Source of the DNA: an uncultured Selenomonadales bacterium
GTDB taxonomy: Bacteria; Bacillota; Negativicutes; Selenomonadales; Selenomonadaceae
DNA: 6,474 bases
Assembly: GCA_947165405.1 (NCBI GenBank)
Contig: CAMVAG010000118.1
Location: 1 to 6,474 of the forward strand
Reading direction: 5' to 3'
The notes under the pieces are model-generated. The model was given only the letters and a program-made list of their open reading frames with translations, did no database searches and was not told where the DNA came from. The position numbers were made by a program, and so were the translations under genes. This document shows, piece after piece, positions 1-5,459 of this stretch; the stretch's first letter is position 1, and the number at the start of each line of letters is the position of its first letter.

Positions 1-348
1 ATGGAGCAGCAATCGGAAGGCGTCTCTCACGAAGAAATGGAGGCAATGCTCAAAAAGATTGACGAGCAGGCAGCGCGCTTGAGCAGAACGCCGACTTATG
101 ACGAACTTAAAGAATATCGGACGTTGATAAAAAATTTTGTCGGAGCGGCGGTCAGCAACATGTATGAAGTTCACACTTCTGCCGGCTGGGACAGGATGGG
201 TCGTCAACGCGTCTACACCACCGTCCGCAAAATCGACCGCAAGCTTGAAGACATGGCGGAACGAATTCGGCTCGGTCAATCGGATCAACTTGACGTTATC
301 GCCGCGCACGACGCCATACGCGGAATGCTCGTCGACCTTTACATGTGA
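1..348 (+). CDS. yaaR: YaaR/DUF327 family protein, probably 5' partial
   Basis: The 115 visible residues match the YaaR (DUF327) family: a charged helical N-terminal part (about 1-35), then the conserved segment with KNFVGAAV, the Tyr-containing stretch and the GRQRVYTTVRKIDRKLEDM region (about 44-88). The Bacillus protein is about 146 aa by recall, so roughly 30 residues are missing. The ATG at base 1 is probably an internal methionine and the true start lies outside the window. Its function is not established. In Bacillus it sits in the tmk-yaaQ-yaaR-holB-ricT neighbourhood, and here it also directly precedes holB. Its TGA stop at 346-348 shares a base with the likely holB ATG, implying co-transcription and translational coupling. 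Family assignment is confident; the role is unknown. Confidence 0.85.
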   Translation: MEQQSEGVSHEEMEAMLKKIDEQAARLSRTPTYDELKEYRTLIKNFVGAAVSNMYEVHTSAGWDRMGRQRVYTTVRKIDRKLEDMAERIRLGQSDQLDVIAAHDAIRGMLVDLYM

Positions 349-1343
349 TGTTGACTTGGGAAAATTTATTCGGGCACGCCGCAACGAAAGCTTATCTGAA
401 AAAAAATATCGTCGAGGAAAAATTTCCTCATGCCGTGATATTTTCGGGCGAGGAGGGTGTCGGCAAAAGATTGGCGGCGGAAATCTGCGCGGCGGCTCTT
501 CTTTGCGAAAACCCGATTGACGGCAATCCTTGCGGCGTGTGTGAAAGTTGTCATTTGGTTTCGGCGAGGAGCCACCCCGATTTTTATATCGTCGAGGCGG
601 AAGAGACAAAGACCTCACGAAACATCAAAATCGGTCAGATACGCAACATGCAATCCGAAGCAGCTCTGCGCCCGATTAATTCCGACCGGCGCGTGATAAT
701 AATCGACGGCGCGGAACTCATGAACAAAGCGGCGGCGAATTGCCTGCTCAAGACAATCGAGGAACCGCCGAGCCAAACGATTTTTATTTTGTTGACGGCA
801 AGCCGGGCAAGCCTGCTCATGACGATTCGTTCGCGGTGCAGGACGATAAACTTCGATAAACTTTCGAACGAACAAATTCAAGACGCGCTGACAGCTCAAG
901 GCGTCGAGGAGCAAGAAGCAAAACGTTTGGCGATAATTGCAAACGGAAGTTTCGGGCGGGCATTGAAGTTAAAAGATTCGGACGGAGCACAACTTCGCGA
1001 GGCGGCACTGGACACGCTGGAAAAAATTTCACGCAAAGAATTTTCGAACGAAGATATTTTCAAAGCGGGCGCGGAAATGTCAGAGTGGTCGCGTGAAAAG
1101 TTCGCGGAGTTTCTGCTGCACTTACAAAAAATTTTGCGTGACATTTGTTTTCGGGAAGTGTCGGAGCCTCACAATTTCGACCTCGCGCCGCGCTTGAGCC
1201 AAATAAAAATTTCCGAACGAAAAATTTTTTTGATGATAGAGGCGGGCGCGGACTTTCACAAACGATTAAATTCAAACGCGAATCTGCGCTTGCTTGTCGA
1301 GGCGTATTTAATGCAAATCCGAAAAATTCATCGGTCGGGATAA
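348..1343 (+). CDS. holB: DNA polymerase III subunit delta' (clamp-loader)
   Basis: HolB is the delta' subunit of the clamp-loader complex that loads the beta sliding clamp on primed DNA in the cytoplasm. The 331-aa product shows an AAA+ domain: a P-loop GEEGVGKR (about residues 34-41), a zinc-binding set of four cysteines (about 53, 62, 65, 68), a Walker B-like [10 protein letters not shown] (about 116-125), the LLKTIEEPP stretch (about 133-141) and the clamp-loader SRC motif in TIRSRC (about 159-164). The remaining C-terminus is a helical collar region. Length is normal for the family. The start is either ATG at 348, sharing one base with the yaaR stop, or GTG at 345, overlapping it by four; I prefer ATG. 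No clear Shine-Dalgarno is seen, consistent with coupling to yaaR. In many Firmicutes ricT follows holB; here smpB does. Confidence 0.95.
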   Translation: MLTWENLFGHAATKAYLKKNIVEEKFPHAVIFSGEEGVGKRLAAEICAAALLCENPIDGNPCGVCESCHLVSARSHPDFYIVEAEETKTSRNIKIGQIRNMQSEAALRPINSDRRVIIIDGAELMNKAAANCLLKTIEEPPSQTIFILLTASRASLLMTIRSRCRTINFDKLSNEQIQDALTAQGVEEQEAKRLAIIANGSFGRALKLKDSDGAQLREAALDTLEKISRKEFSNEDIFKAGAEMSEWSREKFAEFLLHLQKILRDICFREVSEPHNFDLAPRLSQIKISERKIFLMIEAGADFHKRLNSNANLRLLVEAYLMQIRKIHRSG

Positions 1344-1377
1344 GAAATTTTTAATTTGCATTTGCTATCATTGCGGC

Positions 1378-1384
1378 GAGGTGA
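1378..1384 (+). promoter_or_regulatory. Ribosome binding site that fixes the smpB start
   Basis: GAGGTGA lies 5 nt upstream of ATG 1390, good Shine-Dalgarno spacing. An in-frame GTG at 1381 falls inside this site, so it is part of the ribosome-binding sequence and not a start codon. Confidence 0.8.
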
Positions 1385-1389
1385 TTTGT

Positions 1390-1854
1390 ATGGTTAAGGA
1401 ACAAATAAAAATTGCCTGCGAAAATCGGAAGGCGCGCCACGATTATTTTATTCACGAGACTTATGAGGCGGGCATCGAACTTCGCGGCACGGAGGTCAAG
1501 AGCTTGCGAGCCGGCAAAGCGAATCTGCGCGACAGCTATGCCGAAGTCAAAGACGGCGAAGTTTTTATCGAGCACCTGCATATCAGCCCCTACGAGCAGG
1601 GAAATATTTTTAATCACGAGCCGCTTCGTCGACGCCGCCTCCTTTTGCACAAGCGCGAAATTTTGAAACTCTTCGGCAAGACACGCGAGAAAGGTTTTAC
1701 TTTAGTGCCGCTGAAGATTTATTTCAAAAAGGGTCGGGCGAAATTGGAACTTGCCTTGGCGAGCGGCAAACACAACTACGACAAACGCGCCGCCCTCCAC
1801 GAAAAATCTGCTCAACGCGACGTCGAACGGGCATTGAAGGAGCAATCGAGATGA
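1390..1854 (+). CDS. smpB: SsrA (tmRNA)-binding protein SmpB
   Basis: SmpB binds tmRNA and delivers it to stalled ribosomes for trans-translation. The 154-aa product has the hallmark sequence from end to end: [10 protein letters not shown] near residues 12-21, [20 protein letters not shown] (about 34-53), HISPYEQGN (about 65-73), LLLHKREI (about 85-92), the [11 protein letters not shown] segment, [12 protein letters not shown], and the basic tail that follows GK..YDKR. The usual GKKLYDKR is GKHNYDKR here, a small deviation in the decoding-site tail. The start ATG 1390 is set by GAGGTGA just upstream. The stop TGA overlaps the ATG of the next gene (ATGA, 4 nt), so the two are translationally coupled. 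The tmRNA gene ssrA is not in the window. Adjacency to holB is not the common arrangement; smpB often follows rnr. Confidence 0.98.
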   Translation: MVKEQIKIACENRKARHDYFIHETYEAGIELRGTEVKSLRAGKANLRDSYAEVKDGEVFIEHLHISPYEQGNIFNHEPLRRRRLLLHKREILKLFGKTREKGFTLVPLKIYFKKGRAKLELALASGKHNYDKRAALHEKSAQRDVERALKEQSR

Positions 1855-2378
1855 TTAAAAAAATTTTTTCCGCCGTGATTTTGACGGCAATGCTTTTCTT
1901 CGCGCAGAATGTTTTCGCCGCGCATGATTTTACTTATCAAGTGCACGTTCAAGACAAAGGCTGGCTGCCGCCCGTCGGCAACGGTGAAGTCACCGGTTCG
2001 ATAGGCAAGGACAGACGCCTTGAGGCGATTGTCATAAATCTTGACAGCGACGACATTGAGTATAATGCTCACGTCGAAAATATCGGTTGGCAAGGTTGGA
2101 CACGTTCGGGCGTCGTGGCAGGCACAGTCGGCGAGGCTCTGCGCATGGAGGCAATCAGGATTCGTTTGAGAGGCAGTCTTGCCGAAAAATACGACGTTTG
2201 CTATCGGGCTTACGTTCACAATATCGGCTGGCAAGATTGGGTTAGAAACGGCGAAGTTGCCGGAACCGAAGGACGGGCTTTGATGATGGAAGCAATTCAA
2301 ATAGAACTTGTCAAGAAGAGCGATAATAACGTTCGCGGGAGACACGACCGCAGAAGATATGACGATTACGCTTGGTAA
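1851..2378 (+). CDS. Secreted protein with three ChW repeats
   Basis: The 175-aa product has a signal peptide (residues 1 to about 23: Lys-rich start, hydrophobic core, VFAA cleavage-like end). Three clostridial hydrophobic-W (ChW) repeats follow at about 27-65, 69-107 and 115-153, each built on a pattern like H-V-x-N-x-G-W-Q-x-W ... G-x-x-A-G-T-x-G ... R-x-E-A-I-x-I-x-L. Repeat 1 is degenerate: it keeps the first Trp (W39) but has Pro where the second should be. Repeats 2 and 3 keep both (W80/W83, W127/W130). The tail (about 155-175) is short, basic and aromatic. ChW proteins are extracellular or cell-surface in clostridia and are thought to bind other molecules; the exact role is unknown. 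AAGGAG at 1837-1842, 8 nt before the ATG, is a good ribosome site inside smpB. The next gene, GT41, begins 8 nt after the stop. Confidence 0.9.
   Translation: MIKKIFSAVILTAMLFFAQNVFAAHDFTYQVHVQDKGWLPPVGNGEVTGSIGKDRRLEAIVINLDSDDIEYNAHVENIGWQGWTRSGVVAGTVGEALRMEAIRIRLRGSLAEKYDVCYRAYVHNIGWQDWVRNGEVAGTEGRALMMEAIQIELVKKSDNNVRGRHDRRRYDDYAW
1929..2309 (+). repeat. Tandem ChW repeat-coding units (3 copies)
   Basis: Three protein-level repeats of about 39 residues are encoded at about 1929-2045, 2055-2171 and 2193-2309. The second and third are most alike (NIGWQ-x-W ... AGT-x-G ... MEAI-x-I); the first is diverged around its second Trp position. The similarity is in the protein; the DNA copies have drifted. 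Confidence 0.8.
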
Positions 2379-2386
2379 AATTCGAA

Positions 2387-3952
2387 ATGGACATTTTGAG
2401 AAACTACGCCGAAGCCCTCGAATTGTATCGGACAAAAAAATTTGACGAGGCATTAAAACTCGTCAAGGAAATTGAAATCGTCGCGCCTCATTGGAAGAAA
2501 ATTTTCTTGTTGGAAGTTTTTATTCGTCGCGAGCAAGGAGAGTTCCTCAAGGAATTTTTTTTGTTGCAAAAACTTTTGCCGCGATTGAATCCCGCCTTGC
2601 CCGAAGAAAAAAATTTGGCGGCAGATGCTTTGAGTATTTTCGGCGAAGTCAATCGAATTCTCGGCATGACGGCGGAGGCTGTGGAGAGTTCTCTGTTATC
2701 GGCAAGTTTATCGGACGACAATAAAAAAGCTTGCACGGAAATCAGCAATGCGCTCTTCGCGGCGAACACTTTAGAAAATTTTTCAATCGCTGACTTTCGA
2801 AAGCTTTACGACGAATACAAAAAATTTTTGACGGACATCAAACCTTACCCGCGCAAATTTTATCGCCATGATAAAATTCGTGTGGGTTTTTTGTCCGCCA
2901 ATTTTCAATGGAGCGTCGTCATGGCTTGGAGCTGGCATTTGTTGAGCGGGCTTGACAAAAATTTTTTCAAGCTTCATTGTTATTCGAATGTCAAGGCGGC
3001 GGATGACGTTACCGAACATTTTCAATCGATTGCAAACGTTTGGCGGGATATTCACGGCTTGACGGACGAGGCGGCGGCGAAACTCATTCGCGACGACGAA
3101 ATTGACATTCTCTTTGACTTGGACGGTCACACGGAAGATAATCGCTTGCGCGTCGCGGCGTATCGTCCCGCCTCCGTGCAAATGTCGGGTATCGGCTACA
3201 TGAACTCGACCGGGCTTGATTGCTTCGATTATTTTTTGTCGGATGTTTTTTGCGCGGGCGATGAAAAATTTTTTGTCGAAAAAGTTATCAAGCTCCCGCA
3301 TTCTCATATTTGCTACGAGCCTCCGACCAAGCTCAAGCCCGCCGATTTTCCTCCGTGTCTCAAAAATAATTTTGTGACCTTCGGCAGCTTTAATCAATTC
3401 GGAAAAATTACCGATTCGATTTTGATTGCGTGGAAAAAAATTCTCGACGCCGTGCCCGATTCCAAATTGATTCTCAAAAATAAAATCTGCAACAGTGACG
3501 ACGGAAAAAATTTTGTCGGCGACCGCTTGAAACATTTCGGCTTCGACCTCAAGCAAATTGAAATGCGCGGCTTCTCGGCTGAAAATCATCTTGTCGAATA
3601 CAACGACGTTGACATTGCGCTTGATACTTTTCCTTACACGGGCGGCGTGACCACTTGCGAGGCGTTGTATATGGGCGTGCCCGTCGTGAGTTTATACGGC
3701 GAAAGACACGGTTCACGTTTCGGCTTGAGCATGTTGAGTAATATCGGGCTTGAGGAGTTGGCGGTTGCCTCTTACGACGAATATATCAATCGGGCTGTCA
3801 TGTTGGCAAGCGATTGGGAGCTGCTTGCGATACTCAAAAAAAATTTGCGGACGATGATGAAAAAATCGCCGCTTATGGATTCGGAAATTTATCTGCGCGA
3901 AATACAGGAAGCCTTGATTAAAATTTTAAATTGCGAACGTCAAAAATCGTAA
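2387..3952 (+). CDS. GT41 (SPINDLY/OGT-like) glycosyltransferase, copy 1
   Basis: The family transfers sugars (GlcNAc or hexoses) from nucleotide-sugar donors to Ser, Thr or Asn of proteins. The 521-aa product begins with TPR-like helices (about 7-35 and 81-111) and has a GT41 catalytic region from about 164. Visible motifs: IRVGFLSANF (164-173), DLDGHTEDNRL (244-254), RPASVQ, FGSFNQFGKI (332-341; K340 aligns with the catalytic Lys 842 of human OGT), H401 (aligns with the uracil-contacting His of OGT) and DTFPYTGGVTTCEALYMGVP (413-432). The HPxxH stretch after the first motif in OGT is replaced (QWSVVMA, 174-180). No signal peptide, so it is cytoplasmic. ATG 2387 was chosen; TTG 2372 is an in-frame alternative overlapping the ChW gene, and neither has a good ribosome site, so reinitiation after the ChW stop is likely. 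The protein substrate is unknown. A close paralogue lies inverted at 5441-6474. Confidence 0.9.
   Translation: MDILRNYAEALELYRTKKFDEALKLVKEIEIVAPHWKKIFLLEVFIRREQGEFLKEFFLLQKLLPRLNPALPEEKNLAADALSIFGEVNRILGMTAEAVESSLLSASLSDDNKKACTEISNALFAANTLENFSIADFRKLYDEYKKFLTDIKPYPRKFYRHDKIRVGFLSANFQWSVVMAWSWHLLSGLDKNFFKLHCYSNVKAADDVTEHFQSIANVWRDIHGLTDEAAAKLIRDDEIDILFDLDGHTEDNRLRVAAYRPASVQMSGIGYMNSTGLDCFDYFLSDVFCAGDEKFFVEKVIKLPHSHICYEPPTKLKPADFPPCLKNNFVTFGSFNQFGKITDSILIAWKKILDAVPDSKLILKNKICNSDDGKNFVGDRLKHFGFDLKQIEMRGFSAENHLVEYNDVDIALDTFPYTGGVTTCEALYMGVPVVSLYGERHGSRFGLSMLSNIGLEELAVASYDEYINRAVMLASDWELLAILKKNLRTMMKKSPLMDSEIYLREIQEALIKILNCERQKS
3059..3928 (+). repeat. Inverted repeat arm 1 (GT41 copy 1 catalytic region)
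   Basis: This segment pairs in inverted orientation with 5480-6346 (290 versus 289 codons). By hand comparison it is a mosaic: residues 225-364 differ at 10 of 140 positions and 407-514 at 11 of 108, while 365-406 differ at about half. Exact DNA identity reaches 77 nt (3224-3300 against 6105-6181, reverse complement) and 56 nt starting at 3626. Confidence 0.9.
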
Positions 3953-4500
3953 CGGACGCCCGCGAACAATCCGCTTGAAATGAAACTGCCGTGCCGAACT
4001 TTAAAATCCGTTCGACGCCAGCCCGCGCTTATCGAAAAATTTTTTTGCGGAAAATATTTTATGCCGTATTCGTAATCTTCAAAGTGACCGTGCCCGCCGA
4101 GCGGCAAGCCGGAAATTTGCGCGTAAATATCCAAGCGAGGACGAATCCTCATGTAAAAATTTATTCCGATACTCGGCGACATGTAAAAATTTTTTCGGGC
4201 GTCAATCGAATTCAAGGCGATGTTCCATTCGAGCCCCGTGCCCATCAGTGAAAAAATTTCTTTGTCCATTTTCAGCTTGAGGAAATTAAAATCCTCACGC
4301 GAACGAATATAATCCAGCGAAAAATTTTTGTACCTTAAAATAAATTCGGGAGACGAGTCGAAAGTCCTCGCCTCCGCGCCGAAATCAAATTTTTTTTGCT
4401 TGACGCTTTCAATGCCTCTGTCGACTTCGGGCGAAATTTCTTGAGCCGCCGCATTGCCCGTGATAAGAAGCAGACTTGCTGCCGCCAAAAATTTTTTCAC
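3940..4500 (-). CDS. Small predicted outer-membrane beta-barrel protein
   Basis: I do not recognise a named family. The 186-aa product has a signal peptide (1 to about 19, ending NAAA before QE) and then alternating polar/hydrophobic, aromatic-rich strands typical of a small outer-membrane barrel, such as PEFILRYKNFSLDYI and SIGINFYMRIRPRLDIYAQI. The last eight residues, FAGVRYDF, fit the BAM beta-signal: Gly six from the end, an aromatic three from the end and a terminal Phe. It starts at a GTG immediately after the TAA of the csgG-like gene, so the two are co-translated. The Shine-Dalgarno GGAGGT lies within the end of that gene. The tail overlaps the GT41 copy 1 tail by 13 nt in convergent orientation. 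The pairing suggests a joint envelope function, perhaps export or anchoring; this is inference. No Cys near the signal end, so it is not a lipoprotein. Confidence 0.65.
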   Translation of the reverse strand: MKKFLAAASLLLITGNAAAQEISPEVDRGIESVKQKKFDFGAEARTFDSSPEFILRYKNFSLDYIRSREDFNFLKLKMDKEIFSLMGTGLEWNIALNSIDARKNFYMSPSIGINFYMRIRPRLDIYAQISGLPLGGHGHFEDYEYGIKYFPQKNFSISAGWRRTDFKVRHGSFISSGLFAGVRYDF

Positions 4501-5382
4501 TTAGAAAAGTTTACCTCCGCCGAACTTGCCGATTGAAAAATTTTTCGGAAGAAATTCTTTGTCGCTCTTGCCTTTGATGATAACTTTGTCAACGTATTTG
4601 TTCACTTGCTTTGAAATTTTTTTCGCCGCGTCTTCGACAGACTCCATGTAAGCTTGCGTCCAAGCGTCGTCATAATTTTTTCCGGGCTTGTGATGTTTTA
4701 CCGCCTGCCCCGTGAAATTTTTTTCCCAAAGGATTTCGCCGGTCTCCACGCTGATAAATTTCATGTTGACGACGGTATTGAGCGCGGTGCGTTGCGTTTG
4801 AATGAAGCCGCCGAAGCCGATGCCCGCTCCGATTCTGCGGAGTTTTTTATCGTGTTTGCCGGAGCCCGAACCGATAAGCGAAGTGATGCCGCCCGCCACA
4901 CCTAAAATCGTCGAAAGAGTTTTATCCTCGACTTTGGTCGCGCCAAGTGCCAAGACTTCGCAACGGACGACATAATCCGCGCCGAAATTTTTATAAAAAG
5001 TTTGGCTGAAGTCTTCGGGGACGGTGCCGGGTTGAGGCAATTCCACCGCGTCAAAAATCAACAGCTCGCCGATATTTTGGGCGGACGAATTTTTTTCGGC
5101 AGTAACTTCCTCGTCAAGAATCAAATCGCTTTGAGAAAATTTTTCCTCGTCGAAGATTTTTGTATCGATCACGCTCACGAGGTTTTTCTCAACAAGTTTA
5201 TCATTTAAAAAAAGTTCAAGATTTTGCGCCGTGCCGAGTTCCTTGTGCCGCGTGCCGTCAGTTACCTCGATTGCAATTTGGATTCGTTCTTCCTCCGGCA
5301 AGCCTTTATTTTTTTTTGCAGACGCCGCGCCTTGCATGACGAGCAGCACCGCCAAGCAAAGCACAAAAAATCTTTTAACCAT
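4501..5382 (-). CDS. CsgG-like periplasmic/envelope protein
   Basis: The 293-aa product has a signal peptide (1 to about 22, ending AASA before KK) with no lipobox Cys, unlike curli CsgG, which is a lipoprotein. After it come a strand-helix segment (about 33-72, IQIAIEVTDG ... LVSVID), a GADYVVRCEVLALG strand (134-147), a Gly-rich hydrophobic insert (about 156-193), and a segment with QTQRTALNTVVNMKFISVET then GEILWEKNFTGQA (195-227). The last resembles the CsgG-family pattern of a V-x-V-x-x-x-x-x-x-V-x-T-G-E-I-L strand ending in a Gly-Ala turn. Family assignment is moderate: CsgG/curli-assembly-like or a related LpoB/GNA1162-type fold. The C-terminus is GGGKLF. The ribosome site GGAGG at 5391-5395, 8 nt before ATG 5382, supports the start. 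It heads a two-gene unit with the beta-barrel gene. A pore role is possible, and the missing lipidation argues for a variant. Confidence 0.6.
   Translation of the reverse strand: MVKRFFVLCLAVLLVMQGAASAKKNKGLPEEERIQIAIEVTDGTRHKELGTAQNLELFLNDKLVEKNLVSVIDTKIFDEEKFSQSDLILDEEVTAEKNSSAQNIGELLIFDAVELPQPGTVPEDFSQTFYKNFGADYVVRCEVLALGATKVEDKTLSTILGVAGGITSLIGSGSGKHDKKLRRIGAGIGFGGFIQTQRTALNTVVNMKFISVETGEILWEKNFTGQAVKHHKPGKNYDDAWTQAYMESVEDAAKKISKQVNKYVDKVIIKGKSDKEFLPKNFSIGKFGGGKLF
4513..4518 (-). promoter_or_regulatory. Ribosome binding site for the beta-barrel gene
   Basis: GGAGGT on the minus strand lies within the final codons of the csgG-like gene, 12 nt from the GTG start at 4500. The spacing is somewhat long but the match is perfect, and it supports the rare GTG start. 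Confidence 0.6.
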
Positions 5383-5407
5383 GACTCCGCCCTCCGTTTC
5401 TGCCGAA

Positions 5408-5436
5408 ATTATACAACAGACCGCCGCAAAAAAAAA
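5408..5436 (-). promoter_or_regulatory. Putative sigma-70-type promoter of the csgG-like gene
   Basis: A perfect -10 hexamer TATAAT reads on the minus strand at 5413-5408, about 25 nt before the ATG at 5382, with GTTG just upstream. At 17-nt spacing the -35 position (5436-5431) is only a T-run, so the -35 is poor and the promoter may rely on other factors. The position between the terminator of the upstream gene and the ribosome site is correct for this gene. Confidence 0.45.
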
Positions 5437-5459
5437 TCCCTCAACGTTTTGCAGAGGGA
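5428..5459 (-). terminator. Intrinsic terminator of GT41 copy 2
   Basis: On the minus strand a 6-bp stem (TCCCTC with GAGGGA, 5459-5454 and 5442-5437) with an 11-nt loop is followed directly by nine T's (5436-5428). The stop codon TGA (5443-5441) straddles the loop and stem, so the hairpin overlaps the end of the gene. The T-run also occupies the -35 position of the csgG-like promoter. Confidence 0.8.

Noticed and set aside
1381..1389. GTG at 1381 as smpB start
   Set aside because: It lies inside the GAGGTGA ribosome site; ATG 1390 is 5 nt downstream and begins the conserved protein.
1344..1389. Possible promoter or terminator between holB and smpB
   Set aside because: A TATCAT hexamer at 1366-1371 has no -35 at proper spacing and there is no stem followed by a T-run.
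1812..2453. 213-aa minus-strand open frame opposite the ChW gene
   Set aside because: No recognisable domain, covers a clear secreted protein gene on the other strand, and is best explained as an antisense frame of biased codons.
2783..3589. 268-aa minus-strand frame that resembles another at 5699-6373
   Set aside because: The two look alike only because they are antisense to the paralogous GT41 genes in the same register; no independent evidence of coding.
3941..4060. Terminator downstream of GT41 copy 1
   Set aside because: No GC-rich stem followed by a T-run on the + strand; the AT-rich stretches here are coding for the opposite gene.
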